Source: Cupriavidus malaysiensis (GTDB lineage: Bacteria > Pseudomonadota > Gammaproteobacteria > Burkholderiales > Burkholderiaceae). Taken from it: 64,000 nt of DNA. Positions 11,756-21,126 of the stretch are shown here, piece by piece. The stretch is taken from assembly GCF_001854325.1 (NCBI RefSeq), contig NZ_CP017754.1, positions 2,728,001 through 2,792,000 on the forward strand. Reading direction: 5' to 3'. Every line of letters begins with the position of its first letter. Position 1 is the stretch's first letter. The translations under genes were made by a program, and so were the position numbers. The notes under the pieces are model-generated. The model was not told where the DNA came from and made no database searches. It saw only the letters and a program-made list of their open reading frames with translations.

Positions 11756-12270
11756 AGTCCTCCGCGCGTCGCCATCAATGCCTGCGCCAGCCTCCGCAGG
11801 TTCTTCCAGATCTCCGACGGCCTGCGCTGCCGCCTGGCGGCCACCTCCGCCACCATCTTGGTAACGAGCTGCAGTGGCGCCTCATCCAGCACCTGGGCCA
11901 GATGCGCCCGAAAGGCGGCTGGCACTTGACCAGTAGCCAGTGCCTGCTCCAGTTCCTCCGGCGTCAACTCCCCTGCATAGCTGACGCTGGCCCCTTTTGC
12001 GGCCATCCACAGTGCCCGCGTCGGCCTTCCCTCGGCTTGCCGTGCTGCTTCCGGGTCGTCCACCTCCAGCGTCAGGCCAAGCACGTCCAGCAGCCGTCCC
12101 AAGGTATCGAGCGTGGCATTCACATGGCCATGCTCGATGCCGTTGAGAGACTGGCGCGACACATTTGCCATGTCCGCGAGCTGCTGCTGGGTGAGGTCAA
12201 GCGCGGTGCGTTTGCGTTGGATGGCTGCGCCAAGCGTCGCTGAGTTCATCTTGCGATCCATTTTTGTCAA
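11746..12270 (-). CDS. XRE-type antitoxin paired with the AbiEii-like toxin
   Basis: 174 residues. The N-terminal helix-turn-helix (LTQQQLADMANVSRQSLN, residues 27-44) belongs to the XRE/Cro family. The rest is a helical domain common to antitoxins of nucleotidyltransferase toxins (LWMAAKG, then a segment rich in Ala, Glu and Gln). Two nearby starts are possible (12270 ATG; a second ATG about eight codons in). The C-terminal codons overlap the toxin start. It probably represses its own promoter in the 150-bp region upstream. Confidence 0.75.
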   Translation of the reverse strand: MTKMDRKMNSATLGAAIQRKRTALDLTQQQLADMANVSRQSLNGIEHGHVNATLDTLGRLLDVLGLTLEVDDPEAARQAEGRPTRALWMAAKGASVSYAGELTPEELEQALATGQVPAAFRAHLAQVLDEAPLQLVTKMVAEVAARRQRRPSEIWKNLRRLAQALMATRGGLWA

Positions 12271-12423
12271 GTACAGACGACAAGATCAGCTCAAGCGATA
12301 TGACACAAGCAGGTACACAGCTTTCGCTTCCCTCCAGATCATTTCTAGTTCTTCGATCCGTCTACGGGTCTGCCGCCGTGGCTCTCTAGGGCATCCGGTG
12401 TTTGGGTTCGCCCCCCCCCATAA

Positions 12424-12945
12424 CTAGATAGCCGCAATGATGTATGAGGCATCGACTTCATCATCTGGACTATCGTCGTAATGATCCATTTCGGCACGTA
12501 TGACGTATGTCACACCTCTCGGTACGACAAAGGTCTTGATCTCGTCGTAGTCAATGCCCGGCTCCATCACGTACCCGCCGTTGAATCCCGATACGATGTT
12601 GTGCGCAGCAAACGTTACAGGTACGCCTTCGAGATCGAGGTAGCCGTTTGGGGATTTGCTCGGTAGCGCCTTGATGTCCACGCTGATGTCCCCACGCGTT
12701 CCACCGAGCAACTCGATCGGCACCTTCCCCAGATTCCTTGGCCGAATGTGTACAACGAGCAGTCGTCGCTCATCGTCATAGGGCATCACTTCCGCTGTTA
12801 CGCTGATATTCGGATTGGCTTCGTGCGTGTCTTCGACGGAGAAATTGTGGTACGCCCACCATCCCGTCACCGGAATCGCGATCAGCGAGACGACCGTCAG
12901 CAAGAGATCGGCCCATGGCTTCACTTTTTCCAGTTGGATGCGCAT
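12424..12945 (-). CDS. Hypothetical membrane-anchored protein
   Basis: 173 residues. One membrane helix at about 11-30 (WADLLLTVVSLIAIPVTGW) is followed by a soluble domain of about 140 residues rich in beta-strand residues, so the bulk is probably periplasmic. The ATG at 12945 was chosen because a GGGGGG run lies just upstream; a longer frame adds ten unlikely residues. I do not recognise the family. It lies between the toxin-antitoxin pair and the DUF6402 pair and may belong to either island. Confidence 0.55.
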   Translation of the reverse strand: MRIQLEKVKPWADLLLTVVSLIAIPVTGWWAYHNFSVEDTHEANPNISVTAEVMPYDDERRLLVVHIRPRNLGKVPIELLGGTRGDISVDIKALPSKSPNGYLDLEGVPVTFAAHNIVSGFNGGYVMEPGIDYDEIKTFVVPRGVTYVIRAEMDHYDDSPDDEVDASYIIAAI

Positions 12946-13096
12946 AGTGCCCCCCCTGCATAGGAAACAATGCATCGAAAGATGCTAGCTCAAATAGTTG
13001 ACGCTGGAGCCACTCTTGGAGAGTCCATCAGCTGGTGCGCCACATGAATGCGGCCAGGCAACCCGTCTTTCCCCGATGCCCCTCCATAGATGGCCG

Positions 13097-13438
13097 TCAC
13101 GGTAGCTTGGCGCGCAGACGGTCTATCCAGGTCGGTGGAAGGGGAACGTAGTCTTTGTCTTCACCGGGGCTGTAGTAGACGATGTCATCGCCCCAGGCAA
13201 TACGAGGCTCTGCTATCTCCATGAACATGCGCTCAGCGATTTTTTCGCCCGTTTTGGCGTCATAGAGGCGAAACAGTGAACTGTCTCTAAAGGCCATATA
13301 GCAATGCTCGCCAATATAGTCCCCCTCGGCCTCACGTTCGCATTCGTGGGCGGTGGATCTGTAATACATCCCGCCCCCATACCAAAGAAGCAAGATGGGC
13401 ACGAGCACATAGGCCAACATCTTCAATATTCGTTTCAT
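13097..13438 (-). CDS. Small membrane-anchored protein downstream of DUF6402
   Basis: 113 residues: a short basic start (MKRILKM), one membrane helix (AYVLVPILLLWYGGGMY), then a soluble part with CEREAEGDYIGEHCYMAFRD. Two cysteines in that block could form a disulphide. Its ATG overlaps the end of the DUF6402 gene (ATGA), so the two are coupled. A frameshifted second copy lies at 46548-46703, again beside the last codons of a DUF6402 gene. The pair therefore travels together. It may be the cognate immunity or adaptor protein; that is inference. Confidence 0.6.
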   Translation of the reverse strand: MKRILKMLAYVLVPILLLWYGGGMYYRSTAHECEREAEGDYIGEHCYMAFRDSSLFRLYDAKTGEKIAERMFMEIAEPRIAWGDDIVYYSPGEDKDYVPLPPTWIDRLRAKLP

Positions 13439-14739
13439 CGCCGGAACTCAAAGACCATCGGTTCACGAAGCCTCATGCGGTAGCGGTTGGAGTACAGCAC
13501 CAGGTCGCCGCCTTGCCGATGCTTTAACTGCCACTCCCGGTAGTCGCGATTGCGAACGGTATAGAACACGTGCCCCCCTGTCATCCTGCCGTACCGAGCT
13601 ACGGGGGGCATCTTGGCCGTTGAGACTTCCCCAAGTACGGCATACGCCGGTACTACAATCAGCCCATGCTTGTTCCAGTTTCCGAGATATTGCGTTCCCT
13701 TGGAGGTGGGACTGCCGTCCGTCCGGTCATGGAACGTGAACACGTCGCGGGCATAGTAGTTGATCTCGTCGATTTCCAGCCGCCCATTGAAGTAGGTGAA
13801 CTTGCTCAGGGCCGCATAGAACGAGAAGCCCGCCAACGCCCCATAGAGGTCGTCCATCAGAATTGGCGTCACCGATCCAGCGACCCCCATGATGGCTTTG
13901 CTGGTCAGGTCGCTGTCGACGTTGACCAATTGATATTGATATGTTCGGTGATACTTCTGCCAGTCGCCCTCGCATCGCGCCCATGTGTCAATCACATAAG
14001 GGGACGACTCCCAGTTGCGCGCCTTGAGCTTCAATTCATTGATGGCCGACGCGTTGAATAGTCTTTCATTCAGAAGCTCGTCCAGCTTGGCCTTGGCACG
14101 TGGGAAGCGCAGAAGCCAGTCCATCTTGATCGTCGTCGTGTCGATCATACTGGGCGGGAATGGCTGACCATCCTGATTGACGCCCAAGACAGCACCCTTG
14201 TCAGTGGTCGGGTAATTCAACTCCCCTGCGAACCACTTGCGCTGGAGCTTCGCGGAAACGGGCCAGTTCAGGCCATCCATCGCTTTGGGGACGTCCTGCA
14301 AGTCGAACGGGGGAAGGAGCTTGGCGGGGATTATTCTCGGGGGACCAAGGGTCCCTCCTGGCCCTTCCGGGACGACCGCGGTCTGGCTGTGCGCCCATTC
14401 ATGGATCTTTGCACCGACTTCCAGCAGACCCTGGATGAGAGGCTTGGGCGCTTCCTTGGGCTTGGGTGGCTCCTTTGGTTTCGGCGGGGGCGGTGGCTGG
14501 TCGCGCAGAGCGGGGGGAGCCTTGTCGGTAGACAGAACGACATCGTCCACTGGCGTGCAGCGCTTGCCTTTCGCTGCCTTCCATTCGGAGTTGAACATCG
14601 ATTTCTCGTAGTACTCCAGCGGCTCCTCTGAATCCAGCGGCATGGTGGCTCCATCGTTGTTGGTGGCAAGCCATTTTTGCCGACGGCACAGAGTCTCACC
14701 GCACGGGTACGGCGCATTTGCACCGGGGTATTTTCCCAA
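13435..14739 (-). CDS. DUF6402 family protein (T6SS-associated)
   Basis: 434 residues from a TTG at 14739; the next ATG is at 14643. A proline/lysine-rich linker (repeats of PPKPKE, about residues 80-98) separates a short N-terminal segment with CGETLCRRQKW from the C-terminal DUF6402 domain (LMDDLYGALAGFSFYAALS, ending PMVFEFRR). DUF6402 proteins occur near VgrG and PAAR genes in Burkholderia and Ralstonia and may be T6SS cargo or adaptors. The open frame continues upstream of the TTG to a stop at 14803-14805, next to a run of five T (minus strand); loss of one T would join it to an ATG. The true start is therefore unclear, and a frameshift is possible. Confidence 0.65.
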   Translation of the reverse strand: MGKYPGANAPYPCGETLCRRQKWLATNNDGATMPLDSEEPLEYYEKSMFNSEWKAAKGKRCTPVDDVVLSTDKAPPALRDQPPPPPKPKEPPKPKEAPKPLIQGLLEVGAKIHEWAHSQTAVVPEGPGGTLGPPRIIPAKLLPPFDLQDVPKAMDGLNWPVSAKLQRKWFAGELNYPTTDKGAVLGVNQDGQPFPPSMIDTTTIKMDWLLRFPRAKAKLDELLNERLFNASAINELKLKARNWESSPYVIDTWARCEGDWQKYHRTYQYQLVNVDSDLTSKAIMGVAGSVTPILMDDLYGALAGFSFYAALSKFTYFNGRLEIDEINYYARDVFTFHDRTDGSPTSKGTQYLGNWNKHGLIVVPAYAVLGEVSTAKMPPVARYGRMTGGHVFYTVRNRDYREWQLKHRQGGDLVLYSNRYRMRLREPMVFEFRR

Positions 14740-14805
14740 CTGATCTGCGCAAAATCTAAGAGCGGTCGCAGTCGACTGAGCTTGGGAATCATCGGAAAAA
14801 CATCA

Positions 14806-15264
14806 CAGATCCCGGTGCGCGCATCACTTCCTGACAACCCTGGCATCCGGATCTCAACATCCTGACGAGCAGGCCATTATGCTAAGCGCCTGCACGAGCG
14901 TGTCGATTTGCATGAAGACTCTTCTACACCACATGATGGATTCAGCCGTTGGCAAATGGCAAAGTGATTGCCCGTTTCGACCGACAGCGAACCAGTCACC
15001 GTCGCCAAGCGTGCGACCGATACGCCGGCTGAACGATTCCATCAAGCTGATGCATCGACCGGTCGAATCTGCAGCCAGGAGCCGTCATTCACCGCGATGT
15101 TCGCTGGCCCCGCAGCCGGTACACCCCATGTGCCAGAGGCCGCCTTGCTTTGTGACCGGTGCACGCCGCAAAGCGCAAGCGGCTCTTCACGCATGCGGCC
15201 AGGAAAGCGACGGCCCTGCACGTCCGATCGGCTATCATGCCATTCCTCTCCGAAGTAGCTCCCT
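14806..15264. other. Region between DUF6402 and the ABC-F gene
   Basis: About 460 bases. A 62-residue minus-strand frame (14854-15042) reads plausibly but has no ribosome site and matches nothing I know. No IS ends or tRNA were seen. The 150 bases before 15265 should contain the ABC-F promoter. Confidence 0.35.
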
Positions 15265-16929
<1,665 letters not shown>

Positions 16930-17161
16930 GAGGTCATTGCCTGACATGGTGAGACAAAGGGCGGGCGTGAGCCTCACGGATTCCGCCTGAAGGTCGCCCG
17001 AAGGCCGCCATGGAGCGTATCGAGACGGATACGAACTTCGGCGCCGAGATCGATCAAGAGGCGCCGCTGTCCGAATCCAATAAGGATTTCTTGCAGGGCG
17101 CGGTGCGGGAATTGCCCCTTGCCAAGGCCTTACATAGATTCCCCGCGCATTGGCAAGACGG

Positions 17162-17611
17162 TTACGTTTGCGTCGGCAAGTCAATCGCCGGCGATGGAGA
17201 CTCCGTGCCGTGCTGCTTCAGCATGGCCTTGAGTCGTTCTGCCATGGCTTTGGCGCGGGCCATGAAGTCAGCATCGCTGACGGCATCACGACTCGAGGCG
17301 GTTGTTCTTGCGATCGTCAGGTAGGCATCGGCGTGGCTGGTACCGGCCAGCGTCGAGGTATCCACCGACATTTTGCTTGCTGTCCGGTCGGCGCCGGATA
17401 GCAAGCCACCGCTGGTGCTTGGATCTGCGCCGCCCGCGCTTGCCCCGTCGGACTGCGTGAATCCTAATGCCTCGCTATGGAATACAGCCTGAATCTGCGG
17501 GTCTCCAGCCCCTGTAAATTGGCTCACGGGGTCTTTCAATGCCTTCGCCGTATCTGCGATGACTTTCGGCTGAAATTCGAGCAGATACAGGCGGCGCATC
17601 ATCTCTTCAAG
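17162..17611 (-). pseudogene. N-truncated paralogue of the 36.4-37.1 kb hypothetical gene
   Basis: About 146 codons align end to end with the C-terminal two thirds of the protein at 36409-37071. Shared blocks include LEEMMRRLY, the ending ERLKAMLKQHGTES and VSDADFMARAKA. The match begins at LEEMM and is preceded at once by a stop, so about 72 N-terminal codons are missing. Numerous substitutions show it is not a recent copy. It may still be translated from the internal ATG at 17602. Confidence 0.6.
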
Positions 17612-17972
17612 TCAGAAGCCGGCGGCCCCCCGGGTCGAACGATCGGACGCTGACCTACATCTCCACCTTGTCCGACATCACGTTGGACACAGATCCACCA
17701 GCGAGTTTTCCGAAAGTCACGGCGGTCGATTGGGACGGGGACGACGTTTAGCGACACGATGGCTCGCAGGCCGATCGCGATACCGCTGGCTGCAACGATC
17801 GGACAGAACCCATCGAAGAACGACATTTCATTCGACACAAGAAGCCAAATCCGCGCCAAGAATAGAGATCTCCCAATACTCTATCAATCAGTATGAAAAT
17901 AGCATTTATTCTCCGCATTGGCTCTTTCACTTCCTGAGCTCACATTGCCACAATCGAAAGGATCAAAATACC
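17612..17972 (+). pseudogene. 3' scrap of an unidentified gene, then PAAR leader
   Basis: From about 17630 to the stop at 17747-17749 the plus strand reads as a coherent C-terminus (RTLTYISTLSDITLDTD, ending AVDWDGDDV). Upstream it joins unrelated sequence near 17625. I do not recognise the family; next to a PAAR gene it may be the tail of an older effector or VgrG. The remaining 220 bases turn AT-rich and should hold the PAAR operon promoter. Confidence 0.4.
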
Positions 17973-18503
17973 ATGATGAAAGGAATTGTCCGGCAGGGGG
18001 ATAAAACAACGCACGGCGGCACAGTACTAGAGGGTATCCCTAACTTCAGGATTCACGGCCTCCCTGCAGCCGCCGTTGGACACATGGTTTCATGCCCTCT
18101 TTGCAATGGGGTTTTTCCAATTATCGAGGGCGATACAGGATTTACCGCACACGGCAAGGCTATTGCTTTGCACGGAATGCGAACCGCCTGTGGCGCTCAG
18201 TTGATCTCGTCAACGGCGGGCTTCGCTAACGTTGAGCATCCGAGGAGCAGCGCAGTCTTTGCCAGCACCCATAACAAAGACGGATTGCTTCGCGTTCCGG
18301 CGTCGCCTCATGATGCCAACAGATTTGATGACCTGTATGTGCTGCTTGATAGCAAAACCCAGGCTCCGTTGGCGAACACTGAATATGCACTTGTGCGAGA
18401 AACTGGCGAACCGGAGTTCGGCACGACAGACAACAAAGGGCGAACGCATCTGCTAGCCTCGGAGGCGCGTGCACGGAATGTGCAAATCTATGTAGAGGGT
18501 TGA
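17973..18503 (+). CDS. PAAR-domain protein with C-terminal extension
   Basis: 176 residues from the ATG at 17973, chosen because AAAGGA lies 11 bases upstream and the longer frame adds unlikely residues. Residues 1-90 form a PAAR domain (VRQGDKTTHGGTVLEG, then GHMVSCPLCNG and HGKAIALHGMRTACGA). It is expected to cap the VgrG spike of a type VI secretion system and carry cargo. Residues 100-176 form a short beta-rich extension (ANTEYALVRETGEPEFGTT), a transthyretin-like module common behind PAAR domains. It lies 4 bases before the next gene in the same direction. Confidence 0.88.
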   Translation: MMKGIVRQGDKTTHGGTVLEGIPNFRIHGLPAAAVGHMVSCPLCNGVFPIIEGDTGFTAHGKAIALHGMRTACGAQLISSTAGFANVEHPRSSAVFASTHNKDGLLRVPASPHDANRFDDLYVLLDSKTQAPLANTEYALVRETGEPEFGTTDNKGRTHLLASEARARNVQIYVEG

Positions 18504-18507
18504 CACC

Positions 18508-19080
18508 ATGGCAGACAAACTCGTATCCCCCTCCACAGGCAAGACTCTGATTCCCATTGGCAGCCGCACAACAACGCCGCTACCCGAAAACGAGCCAAAA
18601 CCGATTCATATTGATCGTGAGTATATCGAAGTGGTCGTCTTCGACAGCTTGCCACGACCGGCATCTGCATTTGGGCACGTAGCAATAGCCATCGACAGAA
18701 CTGTGTATAGCCGTGCGCATGAGAAGTATTTCAAAGGGCCATTCAGAGATTACCTGAATAGCAATACGCAAAAAGTACAGCGCGATGCGATCGGCCTCCA
18801 TTTATGGGTATCTCCTCGCGAAAGGAAGATCATTATTGATGAGCTAGAGCGGCGCGTCGCCATCGACGCGAAATATAGCGTTTTCGATAATTCGTGCAGT
18901 TCGAACGTGGCGGACGTACTTGAAATGGTCGGAGTACTGGCGCATGATCCTCGGTATTTTCCAACGCCAGTCTCGCCTGCTGACTTGTTGGCGGTTTTGT
19001 CGAAATCGAACCGGCTTGTTGAGCGGAGACTATATCGCAAGGGGCAAAGCTATGAGGGCGGCGCGTCCGGGAATTGGTAG
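18508..19080 (+). CDS. Candidate T6SS effector, permuted NlpC/P60-like cysteine hydrolase
   Basis: 190 residues. FGHVAIAI places a histidine at residue 57 and DNSCSSNV a cysteine at residue 130. This His-before-Cys order with NSCSxN is typical of circularly permuted papain-like (NlpC/P60, LRAT) enzymes, which cut peptidoglycan peptides or lipids. No signal peptide is present, as expected for cargo delivered through T6SS. Its position between a PAAR gene and a small membrane protein supports an effector role. The fold is inferred from the motif pattern only. Confidence 0.6.
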   Translation: MADKLVSPSTGKTLIPIGSRTTTPLPENEPKPIHIDREYIEVVVFDSLPRPASAFGHVAIAIDRTVYSRAHEKYFKGPFRDYLNSNTQKVQRDAIGLHLWVSPRERKIIIDELERRVAIDAKYSVFDNSCSSNVADVLEMVGVLAHDPRYFPTPVSPADLLAVLSKSNRLVERRLYRKGQSYEGGASGNW

Positions 19081-19393
19081 ATGGATGTTGATTGGCCTAC
19101 TAGCGCTGACCGCAACTGCCCTGCTCGCCATCTGGTGGAATGACTATGTCATAGACATGTTTGGACGCACAGCTGAAGCACGCGTCGGTTTGCGCGCAAT
19201 GGCCAATGACGCAATGGAGGGGACCGGACCCGTTATCGGAACAGTAGAACCAGGCACACGATGCTATCTGTTGCAAGTGAAAATCAAAGGACTTGCAGCA
19301 TTTCGCATCAAGTGTAGCAACGGCCTGGAAGGGTGGACGGACGAAGCTCAAGCATTCGATCCACCCCTAAGGGTCAGCTTATTCGGAAGGTAG
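19052..19393 (+). CDS. Small membrane-anchored protein, candidate immunity
   Basis: 113 residues from the ATG at 19052, which overlaps the upstream gene by 29 bases and follows a GGGG-containing ribosome site. One membrane helix (MLIGLLALTATALLAIWW) anchors a C-terminal domain of about 80 residues that looks SH3-like (GTVEPGTRCYLLQVKI, ending in CSNGLEGWTD). A periplasmic domain beside a putative cell-wall hydrolase fits an immunity protein; this is inferred from gene order, not from a family match. Confidence 0.5.
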   Translation: MRAARPGIGRWMLIGLLALTATALLAIWWNDYVIDMFGRTAEARVGLRAMANDAMEGTGPVIGTVEPGTRCYLLQVKIKGLAAFRIKCSNGLEGWTDEAQAFDPPLRVSLFGR

Positions 19394-20096
19394 ACGAAAT
19401 CAGGTAGCCTTCCCTGGGGATGCTCTGCACAAACGCGAATCGAGTGTGCTTGGCCGATTAACAGGAGTGAATGCGCCAAGACGCCAACCTATCAGCCCGG
19501 AGCGAAGCTGGCTGGCGCGCGTGGCGCAGCATTCGCGGACTGCGCGTGAGGCATCGGCGTGAGCCAGAAGCGCACTCATGCCCCTTTCCAACCTATCGAC
19601 CTGTCTGAGGAAATTAGACCATCACACGCGCCCTGCTGCGCGCCGTATGCGCCGAGTTCTGGCTGGTCACCAAGAGGCGATCTCAGTCGATGCTGCGCCA
19701 GCCCTTACCGGGCAAGCGTCTGGAGGTTGCGAACCCAATGTGTCGCCGAAAAGCTCGGGCCCGGGTCAGCCAACTACCAAGCCCAGCCAACGGGCGGAGA
19801 TCGGCCAGGAAAGCAGCCTTTCAACTTCAGAAGAATGATTACTCCTTCATCGACCGACTCGGCCCATCAAGTGGCCTCATCGATGATACGGATCCCTGCT
19901 GCCGGTGGGGACGAACGAAGGAGCGCTGGCGCTGGCCGATGCCAACCGGGATATCTCGAAAAAGCGCTTCGCCCAGGCGCGTGCCAGGTCGACACTGCCG
20001 CGGCACAGTCGGCGTGAGGCCAAGCAGGCGGTCTTCCACAGGCATGCCGGGCGGGCCGCCACGGTCTCTGAAGATCCGCTGACCACGGCGTCACAC
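19394..20096. other. Patchwork region with ABC-F gene scrap
   Basis: About 700 bases without an intact gene. At 19622-19672 the sequence repeats, with about three differences, the part of the ABC-F gene at 16784-16834 that codes RALLRAVCDEFWLVTK. Downstream, a plus-strand frame (about 19680-19838) is protein-like but has no credible start, and another (about 19890-20100) reads GTNEGALALADANRDISKK. Both look like leftovers of genes I cannot name. Confidence 0.5.
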
Positions 20097-21005
20097 TCAT
20101 GATCGTTGCGCCGTCAGCGCGCGCAGTTCCTCGAGCAGCTTGATCGACGGACCGGGCAGCATGCCGGCCCTTCGACGGAACGCAGTCAGGACTCTCTTGT
20201 CGCTGGCGCCTGGCATCTCCAGGGCGTCGATGAGCCCCGCCTTGCGCTCGGCGTCGTACATGGGCTCGGGCATCCAGCCAAGAAAGCCTGAACGCCCGAT
20301 CAAGCTCTTGAGCGCCATGACGGAGCGGGTCTCGACGACGATGTTGGGCAAGGCCAGGTTCTGTCGCGAAAACACCTTCTTCATGTGCTCGAAAGGCCCG
20401 GTTCCCTTCGGAAGCATGGCCCAGCGCTCTTGCAGCGTATCAGCGAGCTTGAGATCTGGCTTTTTTCGCAAAGGATGGCGCCGACCCGCAACCACGTGGC
20501 TGGTGTCCTCCCAACGGCAATCCTTGACAGCGACGATCTCGTCAGTGTCCTCGACGTCGACCCCCAGCGCCAGATCGATTTCATGGGAGACCAGCGCATC
20601 AGCAAGGCGATCCCAGACGCCTTCGATGATCTGGACTTGAAGATTTGGCCACTTCTTGATTGTGCTGCCGATGGCCAAGGGAAGCACCAGGCAGGCAATG
20701 CTGCCGACTGCGCCGACGCGAATCGTACCTTTTGCCAAGCCTAGCATCGCCTTGATGTGCTCATTCGCATGCTCGGACTCGCGCTGCAATAGGAGCGCGT
20801 GGGGCTGCAAGGCCTTTCCCACATCCGTCAGCTGCATACCCTTCGAGTGGCGCTCGAACAGAGGTGCGCCAACCTGCTCCTCGAGCCGGCGGATGGTGCG
20901 ACTCAGCGCCGGTTGCGTCACGTTCAGGGCGTTAGCCGCCCGCCCAAGGCTTCCAGACGAAACGATGGCGTTGAAGGCGACAAGGTATTGGAGGTCGAAA
21001 GTCAT
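20097..21005 (-). CDS. LysR-type regulator of the mandelate cluster
   Basis: 302 residues from the ATG at 21005. The N-terminal winged helix reads SLGRAANALNVTQPALSRTIRRLE, followed by the LysR effector domain (RVGAVGSI, then IEGVWDRLADAL). It is divergent from mdlC, the classic position for a LysR activator of the neighbouring operon. A 16-bp inverted repeat lies in the shared 121-bp region. The expected inducer is an aromatic acid such as mandelate or benzoylformate; this is inferred from the target genes. Confidence 0.85.
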   Translation of the reverse strand: MTFDLQYLVAFNAIVSSGSLGRAANALNVTQPALSRTIRRLEEQVGAPLFERHSKGMQLTDVGKALQPHALLLQRESEHANEHIKAMLGLAKGTIRVGAVGSIACLVLPLAIGSTIKKWPNLQVQIIEGVWDRLADALVSHEIDLALGVDVEDTDEIVAVKDCRWEDTSHVVAGRRHPLRKKPDLKLADTLQERWAMLPKGTGPFEHMKKVFSRQNLALPNIVVETRSVMALKSLIGRSGFLGWMPEPMYDAERKAGLIDALEMPGASDKRVLTAFRRRAGMLPGPSIKLLEELRALTAQRS

Positions 21006-21020
21006 GCTTAACGGTAATGA

Positions 21021-21036
21021 CTTTCTCTCAAGAAAG
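21021..21036. promoter_or_regulatory. Candidate LysR-box
   Basis: Perfect inverted repeat CTTTCT-CTCA-AGAAAG, located 16 bases from the LysR start and 90 bases before mdlC. It is the most symmetrical site in the divergent promoter region and a reasonable binding site for the regulator. Confidence 0.45.
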
Positions 21037-21126
21037 CAATTTTCATGAGGGTGACGAACTTTCACACTTGTGCCATCGAGACTAGTGCTGCGACTCGTGC
21101 AGTGCACAACAGAAGGAAAGCGCGCA

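Noticed and set aside
15042..15240. Minus-strand frame before the ABC-F gene with a protein-like end
   Set aside because: No start with ribosome site, and it continues into the antisense of the ABC-F gene; probably chance.
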